Below, in pieces: positions 35,197 through 44,236 of a stretch of 64,000 nt of DNA. Each line of letters opens with the position of its first letter. Positions within the stretch are counted from its first letter, which is position 1. The notes beneath the pieces are model-generated. The model was given only the letters and a program-made list of their open reading frames with translations. It had not been told where the DNA came from and made no database searches. The translations under genes were made by a program, and so were the position numbers. This DNA is from Gammaproteobacteria bacterium (GTDB taxonomy: Bacteria > Pseudomonadota > Gammaproteobacteria > Eutrophobiales > Eutrophobiaceae): the NCBI GenBank assembly GCA_004297165.1, contig SCUJ01000006.1:310001-374000 (forward strand), given 5' to 3'.

Positions 35197-36210
35197 TCAC
35201 TCGGGATCTCCCAACCGGGGCTGAGGCCGTGTGCCGATCTCTTTCAACAATCCGCCCGCGCCCAGTCGCATGATGTCACTGGCGGTCAAGGGCAGGTCCG
35301 CGGCAAGTCGTTCCAGCGCCCAATCGAAACCGTTCAGGCTGGGGGAACGGGCGCAACCGGGCATACCCAGCACCGGGCGCCGGCCATGCCTCCCAAGCAA
35401 CAATAGATTACCGGGGTCCACCGGCATGCCGAAATGCAGGATCTCGCCGCCGGAACGGGCGATGGCGGCCGGAATGATGTCGTTCCTGTCAATAATGGCG
35501 GAGGCCCCGACCACGATGATCAGGTCCAGATTGAGATCCAAAAGCTGGCGCAAGGCCAGCACGAGTTCAGTTTCATCGTGCGGGCAACGCAACTCCAGAT
35601 CGAGGCTTGCCTGAACCGCATCGAGGCGTCTGCGCAGCACCCGCGCGGTCTTGTTCAACACGCTGTCCTGAATCCCTGGCAGGATCGTCTGGATGAAACC
35701 CGCGCGCTTGGGCTGAAAGGGCGCCACCTGGAGCGCGGGGGCCACGACGGTTGCCTCCCGTTCGCAGGCGACGAGGACCTCTCCGGGGACCGCGAAGGGG
35801 ATGATCTTGACGGTGGCCACCAGTTGCCCTGGTTGGACCACGGCGTAGGGATCCAGGGTCGCCAGGGTGATGTCCTCATGGATCAGATTGATCCGATCGA
35901 TGGTATGTTTTTCCGTGACCAGCAAACCATACGCCGCGCTTTTGAGATTGCAGCGTCCGGTGAATGCCTGATCGGTACGTATGTTCGGACCCTTGAGTAT
36001 TTCCGCCAGCCGGGCGGCCGCGGCGTTCTCGCCAATATCGCCTGGATCAGTGAAGACAACGGTGAGCATGGCGTAACCGGCCTGTCGCAACCGCTCGATA
36101 TCCTCCGGCCCCAGCAAGTGGCCTTTCTTCAGGGTAAAGGCGGCATCCTTCACGCTGTGCGCCAGGAGGGCCCCGGCCGCTTCACCAACGGGACACTGAA
36201 CCAGTTTCAT
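35197..36210 (-). CDS. MoCF-domain molybdopterin-binding protein
   Basis: A 337-residue protein with a C-terminal molybdopterin-binding (MoCF/MoeA-like) fold: LIIVVGASAIIDRNDIIPAAI (about 235-255), GMPVDPGNLLLLGRHGRRPVLGMPGCARS. The N-terminal half is of the kind found beside molybdenum-hydroxylase genes, starting KLVQCPVGEAAGALLAHS. It overlaps the XdhC C-terminal gene by 4 bp. With the two XdhC pieces it forms a three-gene maturation operon that would deliver cofactor to a CO-dehydrogenase/xanthine-dehydrogenase-family enzyme, not encoded here. Confidence 0.85.
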   Translation of the reverse strand: MKLVQCPVGEAAGALLAHSVKDAAFTLKKGHLLGPEDIERLRQAGYAMLTVVFTDPGDIGENAAAARLAEILKGPNIRTDQAFTGRCNLKSAAYGLLVTEKHTIDRINLIHEDITLATLDPYAVVQPGQLVATVKIIPFAVPGEVLVACEREATVVAPALQVAPFQPKRAGFIQTILPGIQDSVLNKTARVLRRRLDAVQASLDLELRCPHDETELVLALRQLLDLNLDLIIVVGASAIIDRNDIIPAAIARSGGEILHFGMPVDPGNLLLLGRHGRRPVLGMPGCARSPSLNGFDWALERLAADLPLTASDIMRLGAGGLLKEIGTRPQPRLGDPE

Positions 36211-36908
36211 GCGCGTCCTGTATGGCGCATAGTCTTGATGACCTCCGCCAGTATGGAGATTGCGATCTCCGCGGGCGAGGCGGCGCCGATGGGCAGCCCC
36301 GCCGGCCCGTGGATAGCGGCGACCCGATCCGGCGTAAAGCCCGCTTCGGCAAGGCGTTGATTTCTGGCGGCCGCGGTCTTGCGGCTGCCCAGTGCGCCAA
36401 TGTAGAACGCGGGGGAATTCAAGGCTCGGCCGAGTCCGGGATCGTCGAGTTTGGGATCATGCGCGAGGCTGACCACCGCCGTTCTGGGGTCCGGCGGCAA
36501 TTCCCGCAGGGCCTCGTCCGGCCAGGCGTTCAGCAAGCGGGCCTCCGGAAAGCGTTCGTTGTTCGCGAAGGCCTGGCGGGGATCGATGATGTAAACCTCG
36601 AAGTCGCAGCGATGAGCGAAGTCCGCGAGGTACTGCGCGATATGCACGGCGCCGATAATTACAAGACGCAGCGGCGGATTGAAGGGTTGGATGAAAAGTT
36701 CCCGTCCGTCATGACTGACCCTCAGGCACTCGTCGGATATGAGTGCCTGCCGGGCATGCTCATGCAGGGGATTCGCTGTTGCAGCGGTTTGCTGTACGAG
36801 ATCTTCAGCCAGCAATTCCTGTTCGCCTGAACCGAGGTCGGTTATCAGCACACATGCCTGACGCTGGTTCCGCGCCTGATTCAGCGCGCTCAAGTTCTCA
36901 CGGCGCAT
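36207..36908 (-). CDS. XdhC Rossmann-domain protein (C-terminal half of XdhC/CoxI)
   Basis: A 233-residue protein equivalent to the second half of XdhC. The Rossmann region is LRLVIIGAVHIAQYLADFA (about 77-95), followed by VYIIDPRQAF and FYIGALGSRKT. The final PAGLPIGAASPAEIAISILAE is the XdhC C-terminal signature. XdhC binds molybdenum cofactor and helps its sulfuration and insertion into molybdenum hydroxylases. Its start overlaps the end of the N-terminal-half gene by one base and its end overlaps the MoCF gene, so all three are tightly coupled. Confidence 0.88.
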   Translation of the reverse strand: MRRENLSALNQARNQRQACVLITDLGSGEQELLAEDLVQQTAATANPLHEHARQALISDECLRVSHDGRELFIQPFNPPLRLVIIGAVHIAQYLADFAHRCDFEVYIIDPRQAFANNERFPEARLLNAWPDEALRELPPDPRTAVVSLAHDPKLDDPGLGRALNSPAFYIGALGSRKTAAARNQRLAEAGFTPDRVAAIHGPAGLPIGAASPAEIAISILAEVIKTMRHTGRA

Positions 36909-37258
36909 CAGATGCGCTGTCCGCCGGGCGCGTTGCAGGCCGTTTCAATTGGTTCTACATACACCTGGATCCTGCCCCCGCAGGCGAGTCCCACCTCCCA
37001 GGCGCGTTCGTTGCTGACTCCGAATTCGAGGACCCGGGGCTTGCCGGTCCTGATGACCTCAAGCGCCGTTTCGATCACGGCGGTTTCCACACACCCGCCG
37101 GAGACCGATCCCTCAAAACGGCCTTCGGCATCCACCACGAGGTGACTGCCCTCGGGACGCGGCGCGGAGCCCCAGGTTTCGATGACGGTCGCGAGCGCGA
37201 GCTTGCGGTCTTCGCCGGCCCAGCGTTCCGCCACTGCAAGGATGTCCGTGTTGTCCAT
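36908..37258 (-). CDS. XdhC/CoxI N-terminal-domain protein
   Basis: A 116-residue protein corresponding to the first half of XdhC: ATVIETWGSAPRPEGSHLVV, then the signature GSVSGGCVETAVI (Cys about 56), a cysteine implicated in cofactor handling. In many bacteria XdhC is one chain of 250-350 residues. Here it is two separate genes in adjacent frames, overlapping at base 36908. Both halves look intact, so this is more likely a natural split than damage. Confidence 0.87.
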   Translation of the reverse strand: MDNTDILAVAERWAGEDRKLALATVIETWGSAPRPEGSHLVVDAEGRFEGSVSGGCVETAVIETALEVIRTGKPRVLEFGVSNERAWEVGLACGGRIQVYVEPIETACNAPGGQRI

Positions 37259-37277
37259 GCGCGGGATATTACTATGA

Positions 37278-37332
37278 CCCCGCTCCGGATTTCACGTATA
37301 AATTCTGCGAGATTGCCTGTGAAGGAGCGGGG
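37278..37332. other. Large imperfect hairpin between xdhC and korA
   Basis: CCCCGCTCC (37278-37286), then after a GGAT bulge TTCAC (37291-37295), pairs with the contiguous GTGAAGGAGCGGGG (37319-37332). This gives 14 base pairs with a 23-base loop. It is 20 bp upstream of the XdhC N-terminal gene and 140 bp upstream of korA. It could be a leader structure, a protein site or a terminator (CTTTAT follows on the plus strand). The rest of 37259-37472 shows nothing else clear. Confidence 0.45.
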
Positions 37333-37472
37333 CTTTATCAATATGTCATTGGCCGGCGCTATCTTGTATCATTGGATCTGAAAGAGAGGACGCCGCGTAG
37401 TTCTCGCCGGATAAATCCGCGATCCTTCGCAGTCTCAATCGAACATGTGCCATCAATTCTGGTGTGGTCTAA

Positions 37473-39338
37473 ATGTCGAATCATGTTGAAATCAAAAATG
37501 CGGTAATCCGTTTCGCGGGCGATTCCGGCGACGGGATTCAGATTACCGGCTCCATGTTTACCCACGAGTCCGCCATCCTGGGACATGACATCAGCACCAT
37601 GCCGGACTTCCCCGCCGAAATTCGCGCCCCCGCGGGCACGCTCGCCGGCGTCAGCAGTTTTCAACTGAACTTCAGTTCCTACGAGATCGACACGCCTGGC
37701 GATCAACCGGCGGTGCTGGTGGCCTTGAACCCGGCGGCCCTGCGGGCCAACATCATGGACCTCGCGCCCGGCGGCGCCATCATCCTCAACAGCGATGCCT
37801 TCACCAAATCCGAATGGCAGAAGGCGGGCTATGCGAGCGATCCGCTCGCCGATCATTCGCTGTCGGGTTTCAAGATCTATCCGATCCCCGTCAGTTCGCT
37901 GACCCTTGCGGCGGTGGAAAACACCGGCATCAGCAGGAAGCAGGCGGTGCAGTGCAAGAACATGTTCACGCTGGGCGTCATCACCTGGCTTTATGACCGA
38001 TCCATCGAACCGATTAAACGCTATATCGATAAACGCTACTCGGCAATTCGGCCGGAGATGGCTGAGGCGAACAAACTGGCCCTGCAGGCCGGTTACAATT
38101 ACGCGGACACGGTGGAACTGTTCACCGGCAAATACCAGATCACCGCGGCAAAGCTGCCGCCCGGAGTCTATCGAAGGGTGACCGGCAATGAGGCGACGGC
38201 GCTCGGGATGTTGACCGCCTCGGAATTGTGTGGCCGGCCGCTGTTCTATGCCTCTTATCCAATTACGCCCGCCAGCGATATCCTGCACGAGCTTTCCAAA
38301 CTGCGTCATTTCGGCGTCATCACCATGCAGGCGGAAGACGAGATCGCCGCCATGGGCATGGCCATCGGCGCGGCCTATGGCGGATCGCTGGGTCTGACCG
38401 GCACCAGTGGTCCGGGCATGGCCCTGAAGAGCGAGGCGATTGGTCTCGCCGTCATGACCGAATTGCCGGTGGTTATCATCAATGTACAGCGCGGTGGGCC
38501 CTCCACGGGTCTGCCGACCAAGACGGAGCAGGCGGATCTTCTGCAAGCCATGTTCGGTCGCAATGGCGAAAGCCCAGTCGCGATCGTGGCCCCGGCCACG
38601 CCGGCGGATTGCTTTCACATGGCCATCGAGGCATTCCGGATCGCTGTACGTTACATGATCCCGGTCGTGTATCTGTCGGACGGTTATCTGGCCAATGGTT
38701 CGGAACCTTGGCGGATTCCAGGTCCGGAGGAACTGCCGTCGATGCGCGTCAAATTCCACAGGGATCGGGACATGCCACTGCCTTACGTACGCGACCCGCA
38801 AACCCTGAGCCGGCCCTGGATTGTCCCAGGTACGCCTGGCCTCGAGCATCGTATAGGCGGACTGGAAAAACAGGATGGCACGGGCGATGTCAGTTACAAC
38901 TCCCGCAACCATGAGATTATGGTTGGATACAGGGCCGAGAAGGTCCGGCGCATAGCTGAAGTTATCCCGCCATTGACCGTGTCTGGCCCAGAAACAGGCG
39001 ACCTGCTCATCCTCGGTTGGGGCAGCACCTACGGCGCCATCCGGCACGCCGCGGAAAACGCCAGGAATCAGGGGTTGTCCGTGGCCTCGGCCCACCTTAA
39101 GTATCTCAATCCCTGGCCGGCCAACACGGGCGAGGTCCTCGGCCGCTATAAACATGTCCTGCTCCCCGAACTCAACAGCGGGCAGTTGCGCATGTTGCTG
39201 CGGGCTGAGTATCTGGTGGACATCATCGGCATGAACAAGATCATGGGTAAACCCTTTCTGATGACCGAGATTGAGGAGAAGATCCAGACGATCCTCGGCG
39301 GCGTCAGGCCACTGAAGACTGCGGCGGTGACATGCTAA
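37473..39338 (+). CDS. korA: 2-oxoglutarate:ferredoxin oxidoreductase, fused gamma-alpha subunit
   Basis: A 621-residue protein in which the gamma domain (about 1-185, starting FAGDSGDGIQITGSMFTHES) is fused to the alpha domain (from about 200; YPITPASDILHELSK, then GTSGPGMALKSEAIGLAVM). The C-terminal domain has LGWGSTYGAIRHA. This two-subunit KorAB form is found in oxygen-tolerant bacteria and in Thauera-type denitrifiers. It oxidises 2-oxoglutarate with CoA to succinyl-CoA and reduces ferredoxin. The stop overlaps the beta gene start. In Thauera it feeds electrons to benzoyl-CoA reductase. Confidence 0.9.
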   Translation: MSNHVEIKNAVIRFAGDSGDGIQITGSMFTHESAILGHDISTMPDFPAEIRAPAGTLAGVSSFQLNFSSYEIDTPGDQPAVLVALNPAALRANIMDLAPGGAIILNSDAFTKSEWQKAGYASDPLADHSLSGFKIYPIPVSSLTLAAVENTGISRKQAVQCKNMFTLGVITWLYDRSIEPIKRYIDKRYSAIRPEMAEANKLALQAGYNYADTVELFTGKYQITAAKLPPGVYRRVTGNEATALGMLTASELCGRPLFYASYPITPASDILHELSKLRHFGVITMQAEDEIAAMGMAIGAAYGGSLGLTGTSGPGMALKSEAIGLAVMTELPVVIINVQRGGPSTGLPTKTEQADLLQAMFGRNGESPVAIVAPATPADCFHMAIEAFRIAVRYMIPVVYLSDGYLANGSEPWRIPGPEELPSMRVKFHRDRDMPLPYVRDPQTLSRPWIVPGTPGLEHRIGGLEKQDGTGDVSYNSRNHEIMVGYRAEKVRRIAEVIPPLTVSGPETGDLLILGWGSTYGAIRHAAENARNQGLSVASAHLKYLNPWPANTGEVLGRYKHVLLPELNSGQLRMLLRAEYLVDIIGMNKIMGKPFLMTEIEEKIQTILGGVRPLKTAAVTC

Positions 39339-40393
39339 TGAACGAGCAAGCAACCCGGAACGAACACGTCCAGCAATATACCCGCAAGGATTTCATCTCG
39401 CCGGAGGCCGTGCGCTGGTGCCCCGGCTGCGGCGATTATTCCATCCTCGCCCAGATGCAGCGGGTGATGCCCACGGTCTGCGCGGAGTTGAATCTCCCGC
39501 GGGAGAATATTGTCTTCATCTCGGGCATCGGCTGCTCGAGTCGTTTCCCCTATTACATGAATACCTACGGATTTCATACCATCCATGGGCGGGCGCCCAC
39601 GATCGCAACCGGGCTGGCCGTCAGTCGTCCGGATTTGCAGGTCTGGGTCATCACCGGCGACGGCGACGGTTTATCCATTGGGGCCAACCACCTGCTGCAT
39701 TGCCTGCGCCGCAACATCGATATCAAGATCATCCTGTTCAACAACCGCATCTACGGACTGACCAAGGGCCAGTATTCCCCGACCTCTGAGAAGGGCAAGA
39801 AGACCAAATCCAGCCCGATGGGGACCATGGAAGCACCGGTCAATCCGCTCTACACCGCGATGGTCGCCGAGGCGACCTTCGTCGCGCGCGCGATCGCCAC
39901 CGACTCCGACCGGCTGCGGGAGATCCTTCTCCGCGCGGCCCGGCACCGCGGGGCCGCCTTCGTCGAGGTGCTGCAGAATTGCAATGTCTTCAATGATGGG
40001 GCGTTCGACTCCTTCGCGGAGAAGGCGGTGATGGAGGAACGCACCTTGATCCTGAAGGACGGCAATCCCCTGATCTTCGGCAAGAACGGCGACAAGGTGC
40101 TGAAGATGCGCGGCGGCAGCCATGGCCTGGAATTCGAGGTCGCGCCGACGGCCGAGACCCCGGCGGACAAACTGGTGCTGCACAATGAAAAATCTCCGCG
40201 CAATTATCTGGCGCGCCTGCTGACCACGCTGGATGAAGCCACGCTGCCTGTGCCGATCGGCGTGTTTCAGGCCATCGATCGGCCGCATTATGGCGCGCAA
40301 CTGCAAGATCAGATCGCCATGGCCCGCAAGCGCAACGGTCCCGGCAAATTGTTCGAACACCTGCATAACGCGGATACCTGGTCCGTCACGTGA
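39332..40393 (+). CDS. korB: 2-oxoglutarate:ferredoxin oxidoreductase, beta subunit
   Basis: A 353-residue thiamine-diphosphate subunit. The cluster cysteines are in WCPGCGDYS, GIGCSSR and LQNCNVF. The diphosphate motif is ITGDGDGLSIGANH, and the Asn loop FNNRIYGLTKGQ is the family signature. SEKGKKTKSSPMGTMEAP fits KorB better than PorB. The start is ATG at 39332 or 39338; both overlap korA. It reduces ferredoxin through its single [4Fe-4S] cluster. The gene ends 66 bp before the ffs RNA. Confidence 0.92.
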   Translation: MLMNEQATRNEHVQQYTRKDFISPEAVRWCPGCGDYSILAQMQRVMPTVCAELNLPRENIVFISGIGCSSRFPYYMNTYGFHTIHGRAPTIATGLAVSRPDLQVWVITGDGDGLSIGANHLLHCLRRNIDIKIILFNNRIYGLTKGQYSPTSEKGKKTKSSPMGTMEAPVNPLYTAMVAEATFVARAIATDSDRLREILLRAARHRGAAFVEVLQNCNVFNDGAFDSFAEKAVMEERTLILKDGNPLIFGKNGDKVLKMRGGSHGLEFEVAPTAETPADKLVLHNEKSPRNYLARLLTTLDEATLPVPIGVFQAIDRPHYGAQLQDQIAMARKRNGPGKLFEHLHNADTWSVT

Positions 40394-40459
40394 AACGCGA
40401 GCGATCAGCGCGGGAATGGGCTCGCCGTTGCCGCGTTTACTTGATAAAATCCAAATCTT

Positions 40460-40569
40460 GCGGTCTGTACCGGCCTCCCCGCGGCGCGAAATTGTGAACC
40501 CCGTCAGGCCCGGAAGGGAGCAGCGGCAGCAGTGGATGCGGGTGCCGGGATCAGGACGGTGCAGGCCGC
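40460..40569 (+). ncRNA. ffs: Signal recognition particle RNA (4.5S, small bacterial type)
   Basis: The conserved domain IV loop is seen at about 40503-40531 (GTCAGGCCCGGAAGGGAGCA, then GCAGC), preceded by GAACCCC and followed by GGGTGCCGGGA as in 4.5S RNA. The ends pair well: GCGGTCTGTACCG (40460-40472) with CGGTGCAGGCCGC (40557-40569), allowing two G-U pairs. TTTCT follows, a possible terminator. Its position just before dnaX matches many proteobacteria. Confidence 0.93.
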
Positions 40570-40639
40570 TTTCTATCATTGTTTCGATATTTCCAGACTT
40601 CCACCCTGACCGCGACAGACTGACGGATACCCGGTTCGC

Positions 40640-42295
40640 ATGAGTTATCAGGTACTGGCGCGCAAATGGCGCCCGCAAAATTTCACTGATCTGGTCGGAC
40701 AGGCGCATGTCGTAAAAACCCTCAGCAACGCCCTGGATTCCGGCCGGCTGCATCATGCCTATCTGTTTACCGGCACCCGGGGCGTCGGCAAGACCACGCT
40801 GGCCCGGATCATGGCGAGATGCCTGAATTGCGAACAGGGCGTGGGTTCCCACCCTTGCGGCGAATGCCATGCCTGCATCGGGATTGCGGAGGGCAGATTC
40901 CCGGATCTTATTGAAGTGGACGCCGCGTCCCGCTCGAAGGTGGATGAGACGCGGGACCTCATGGACAACGTCCAGTACCTCCCCGTCTCCGGGCGCTACA
41001 AGGTCTATCTCATCGACGAAGTCCACATGTTCTCCGAGAAAAGCTTCAATGCCCTGTTGAAGACCCTCGAAGAACCTCCGCCTCACGTCGTCTTTCTGCT
41101 GGCGACCACCGAACCCAAGAAACTGCCGATCACCATCCTGTCCCGCTGTCTGCAATTCAATCTGATGCATCTAACGCCGGAGCAGATCGCCGCGCAGATC
41201 CGGGTCATCCTGCAGGCGGAACGCATCGAGGCCGATCCGGGCTCGATCGGATTGCTGGCCGGGGCCGCGAACGGCAGCATGCGGGATGCCTTGAGCCTGC
41301 TGGATCAGGCCATCGCCTACAGCGCCGGACGGCTCGATGAGGCGCAGGTGCGCGCCATGCTGGGCAGCATCGACCCGGCGGCGATCGACGACCTGCTGGA
41401 GGCCCTCGCGAACCACGATGCAGGCGCGTTGTTCGCGCATATCGATCAGCTCGCCGCGCACAATCCCGATTATGACAGCCTGCTGGCCGCCCTCCTGACC
41501 CGTTTACATCAGGCGGCGGTGGCGCACGTCCTGCCCGGCGACCCGTGCCGTATGGATGCCTTCATTCAGTGCTTCCTGGATCGCGTGTCGGCGGAGGATG
41601 TCCAGTTGTTTTATCAGATCGCCCTCAACGGCCGGCGCGATCAGGCGTTGTCTCCCGATCCGCGGTCCGGTTTCGAGATGACCCTGGTGAGGATGCTCGC
41701 CTTCCGGCCAGGGGAGGCGCCGCGGGACGCGCGGCAACCAAATTCCGCGACTGCCGCGACCGTTGTTGCGAGTCCTTCTCCCCACGCGGCGGCGGCCCGC
41801 CCTACCGCCAGGGCTGAGGTAAAACCACAAACACAACCACAACCACAACCACAACCACAACCTGGGCCAGGCTCGTCAAGCGCACTGGACACGGGCGAAT
41901 GGCAGCAGATCATCGACGAGATGGCGCTCGCCGGTCTGGTGCGTGAACTGGCGGGGCATTGCGTGCTGAAAGCACATACCCCTGACAAGGTGCACCTCAG
42001 CCTGGCGCCGACCCAGGAGCACCTTCTCAAGACCTCGCAGAAGGAACGCTTGCAGAAGGCTATCAAGGACCGTTTCGGCGAGAAGGTCAAACTGGAAATC
42101 ACCGTGGAAGAGATCGCGGGAGAGACCCCGGCGCAGCGCCGTCAACGGGAGGAACGTCAGCGCCAGCAGGAGGCCGTGGCGGCATACAGCCGCGACCCTG
42201 GCGTGCGAACGATTATGGAAAACTTCAACGCGGATCTGCAGATGGATTCAATCCGGGTCAAGGACCCGGCGTCCGGATCGGGGCCTGCGCCATGA
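40640..42295 (+). CDS. dnaX: DNA polymerase III subunit gamma/tau
   Basis: A 551-residue clamp-loader ATPase. The Walker A loop is [18 protein letters not shown] (about 45-62), zinc-binding cysteines are in [19 protein letters not shown], Walker B is [23 protein letters not shown], and sensor 1 is [17 protein letters not shown]. The tau C-terminus follows a low-complexity Ala/Pro/Gln linker that includes a hexanucleotide repeat. It loads the beta clamp and links polymerase to helicase. The frame overlaps ybaB by 4 bp (dnaX-ybaB-recR, a standard order). I did not find an obvious slippery site for a short gamma form. Confidence 0.95.
   Translation: MSYQVLARKWRPQNFTDLVGQAHVVKTLSNALDSGRLHHAYLFTGTRGVGKTTLARIMARCLNCEQGVGSHPCGECHACIGIAEGRFPDLIEVDAASRSKVDETRDLMDNVQYLPVSGRYKVYLIDEVHMFSEKSFNALLKTLEEPPPHVVFLLATTEPKKLPITILSRCLQFNLMHLTPEQIAAQIRVILQAERIEADPGSIGLLAGAANGSMRDALSLLDQAIAYSAGRLDEAQVRAMLGSIDPAAIDDLLEALANHDAGALFAHIDQLAAHNPDYDSLLAALLTRLHQAAVAHVLPGDPCRMDAFIQCFLDRVSAEDVQLFYQIALNGRRDQALSPDPRSGFEMTLVRMLAFRPGEAPRDARQPNSATAATVVASPSPHAAAARPTARAEVKPQTQPQPQPQPQPGPGSSSALDTGEWQQIIDEMALAGLVRELAGHCVLKAHTPDKVHLSLAPTQEHLLKTSQKERLQKAIKDRFGEKVKLEITVEEIAGETPAQRRQREERQRQQEAVAAYSRDPGVRTIMENFNADLQMDSIRVKDPASGSGPAP
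41824..41862 (+). repeat. CCACAA hexanucleotide tandem repeat inside dnaX
   Basis: About six consecutive units of CCACAA (one with ACACAA) encode an alternating Pro-Gln stretch in the tau linker. Such runs change length by slippage in units that keep frame. The region is unlikely to be structured in the protein. Confidence 0.8.
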
Positions 42296-42621
42296 AGATC
42301 GGTCTGGGGAACATCATGAAACAGGCGCAGGAGATGCAGGAAAACATGCAGCGCCTGCAAGAGGAGATCGCCGGGAGCGAGGTCCAGGGCGAGGCCGGCG
42401 CGGGCCTGGTGAAGGTGCTCATGAACGGACGCCACGAGGTGAGGAAAGTGACCATCGACCCGAGCCTGGTCGGCGAGGATCGCGACATGCTGGAGGATCT
42501 GGTCGCCGCCGCCGTTAATGACGCCGTGCGGCGCATCGACGCCATGTCCAAGGAAAAACTCGCCGGTCTTACCTCGGGCCTGAACCTCCCCGCGGGTTTC
42601 AAGTTTCCCTTCCAGGGGTAA
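42292..42621 (+). CDS. YbaB/EbfC nucleoid-associated protein
   Basis: A 109-residue DNA-binding protein with the typical [19 protein letters not shown] helix near the start, then [20 protein letters not shown], and [17 protein letters not shown] before a Leu/Gly-rich tail. It forms a homodimer that binds DNA around the chromosome. It is co-transcribed with dnaX and recR, as is usual. Confidence 0.95.
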   Translation: MKIGLGNIMKQAQEMQENMQRLQEEIAGSEVQGEAGAGLVKVLMNGRHEVRKVTIDPSLVGEDRDMLEDLVAAAVNDAVRRIDAMSKEKLAGLTSGLNLPAGFKFPFQG

Positions 42622-42653
42622 CGCGGGTCTGGACCTAACCAAGGCTTGTACAC

Positions 42654-43253
42654 ATGAATGATCACGCATCATTAATAGATGAATTAATCGGGTCGCTGCG
42701 GTGTCTCCCCGGGGTGGGCCGCAAATCCGCGCAGCGGATCGCCTACCATCTCCTGCAACGGGATCGCCCGGGGGCGCTGAAACTTGCACAGTCCCTGACC
42801 CAGGCCATGCAGGGCATCGCCCATTGCCGTCGTTGCCGCAATTTCAGCGAAGCGGAATTTTGCGTCCTCTGCCGGAATCCCGCCCGCGATCGCGGCCTGC
42901 TCTGCATCGTCGAAAGCCCCGCGGACATGAAGGCGGTCGAGGAGGCGGGTTTCCGTGGGCTGTATTTCGTGCTGATGGGTCATCTCTCCCCGCTGGACGG
43001 GATCGGCCCGGAGGAGTTGGGGTTTTCGAATTTGAATCAACTGCTGGACGAAGGCGAGACCCGCGAGGTCATCCTGGCGACCAATTCGACGGTGGAAGGG
43101 GAGGCGACGGCGCATTTCATCAGCGAGATGGTCAGAAACCGATCCCTGCAGGTTACGCGGATCGCCCATGGCGTGCCGATGGGTGGCGAACTCGAGTACG
43201 TTGACGCCAGCACGCTGTCGCATGCTCTCTCCGGGCGCAGGACTTTACGTTAA
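42654..43253 (+). CDS. recR: Recombination protein RecR
   Basis: A 199-residue protein of normal length. The helix-hairpin-helix is [15 protein letters not shown] (about 20-34). The zinc finger is [16 protein letters not shown] (about 57-72). The Toprim domain follows ([19 protein letters not shown]), with [14 protein letters not shown] and the Walker-like [14 protein letters not shown] at the end. It works with RecO and RecF in gap repair. It is the last gene of the dnaX operon. A palindromic repeat cluster follows. Confidence 0.97.
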   Translation: MNDHASLIDELIGSLRCLPGVGRKSAQRIAYHLLQRDRPGALKLAQSLTQAMQGIAHCRRCRNFSEAEFCVLCRNPARDRGLLCIVESPADMKAVEEAGFRGLYFVLMGHLSPLDGIGPEELGFSNLNQLLDEGETREVILATNSTVEGEATAHFISEMVRNRSLQVTRIAHGVPMGGELEYVDASTLSHALSGRRTLR

Positions 43254-43282
43254 ACAATCCTCGTTTGTGACGGCGAGAGATT

Positions 43283-43410
43283 GCCCCTCTCCCCTCGCGG
43301 GAGAGGGGCAGGGGGAGAGGGGCAGGGAAATTTCCACCCTCTCCCCGACCCTCCCCCGTCCAGGGGGAGGGGGTCGATACCTGCTACGCAGCCTCTCCCG
43401 GCGGGAGAGG
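43283..43410. repeat. Palindromic GC-rich repeat cluster (GAGAGGGG type)
   Basis: Three hairpins follow each other: GCCCCTCTCCC (43283-43293) with GGGAGAGGGGC (43299-43309); CTCCCCC (43351-43357) with GGGGGAG (43363-43369); and CCTCTCCC (43392-43399) with GGGAGAGG (43403-43410). They lie between convergent recR and nitroreductase genes, so they may act as a two-way terminator. The composition matches a widespread dispersed intergenic repeat. Confidence 0.7.
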
Positions 43411-43434
43411 CGAAAACGGTTCAAGGGTGCTCCA

Positions 43435-44064
43435 TCAAATACGTATGACGAATTCCTCCTTCGGCATGCGCACCTTCCGGAGTCTTGCATAGGGATCATC
43501 CGCCGCGCGGTATCCCAGCGTGGCGATGACTGTGGCGGCAAGGCCGATCTGATCCAGTTCCAATACGCGATCGTAAGCGGCAGGCACGAAGCCCTCCATC
43601 GGGCAGGCATCCACTTGTAGCAACGCACACGCCGTCAGCAGATTCCCGAGGGCCAGATAGGCCTGACGCGACGCCCAGTTGCGGTAATTCTCGGGGCTCA
43701 TGCCGCCAATGAATTCGCGCAGGATGCGCTCCAGGCCGGCCAGATTCTCGCGCGGGGCGTCGCGGGTCCCGGCGATCAGTTGCAGGTATTGCTCGATATC
43801 CGCGTCATTGATCTCGCGGCGGATGGCGAACACCAGCAGATGCGATGAATTCAGGACCTTGTCCTGGTGCATCGAATGTTCCACCAGGGCCTCGCGGACC
43901 TGTTTGTCCGCGATGACCAGCAACCGGTAGGGTTGCAGCCCGAAGGCGGAGGGGGCGAGACGCGCGGCCTCCAGGATCTTTTCGAGATGTTCCGCGGCGA
44001 TCACACGTTCCGGGTCGAATTTCTTCACCGCATAACGCCAGCCCAGTTGTTGTAGCAGATCCAT
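43435..44064 (-). CDS. NfsB-like FMN-dependent nitroreductase
   Basis: A 209-residue protein. The start at 44064 is chosen because AAGGAG lies 6 nt before it. The first part is LGWRYAVKKFDPERVI, close to the family RHSTKAFD motif. LAPSAFGLQPYRLLVIAD contacts FMN, and GNLLTACALLQVDACPMEGF (about 150-170) is the other conserved block. Length is typical (about 215). These enzymes reduce nitro groups or quinones with NAD(P)H. Surrounding palindromic repeats isolate it as a single-gene unit. Confidence 0.88.
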   Translation of the reverse strand: MDLLQQLGWRYAVKKFDPERVIAAEHLEKILEAARLAPSAFGLQPYRLLVIADKQVREALVEHSMHQDKVLNSSHLLVFAIRREINDADIEQYLQLIAGTRDAPRENLAGLERILREFIGGMSPENYRNWASRQAYLALGNLLTACALLQVDACPMEGFVPAAYDRVLELDQIGLAATVIATLGYRAADDPYARLRKVRMPKEEFVIRI

Positions 44065-44151
44065 AACATGCTCCTTCAGGTTCATGGTGAGTCGATCGGT
44101 TTGGTTCCCTCGTAGCGTAGCAAATCCCGCCTGCCGGTGTAATAATGAAAA

Positions 44152-44197
44152 ATCTCCCTTCGCCCTCCGGGGGAAGGGCCGGGGATGAGGGAGAGAT
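44152..44197. repeat. Palindromic intergenic repeat (CCCTCCGGG type)
   Basis: ATCTCCCT (44152-44159) and AGGGAGAGAT (44188-44197) flank an inner CCCTCC-GGGGGAAGGG hairpin. It lies between two divergent gene starts. It resembles the cluster at 43283-43410 in composition but is not identical. Confidence 0.55.
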
Positions 44198-44236
44198 TAC
44201 CGATCCCCCATAGAAGGTAGACTTAACCCCCTGGAC

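Noticed and set aside
37359-39353. A 664-codon minus-strand frame opposite korA
   Set aside because: The korA reading is unambiguous and the antisense product has no family features; it is a codon-bias shadow.
39671-41170. A 499-codon minus-strand frame spanning korB, ffs and the start of dnaX
   Set aside because: It crosses the SRP RNA gene and two well-identified genes, and shows no domain.
41824-41862. Considered the CCACAA repeats as a small CRISPR-like or regulatory array
   Set aside because: There are no spacers; it is a simple in-frame tandem repeat inside dnaX.
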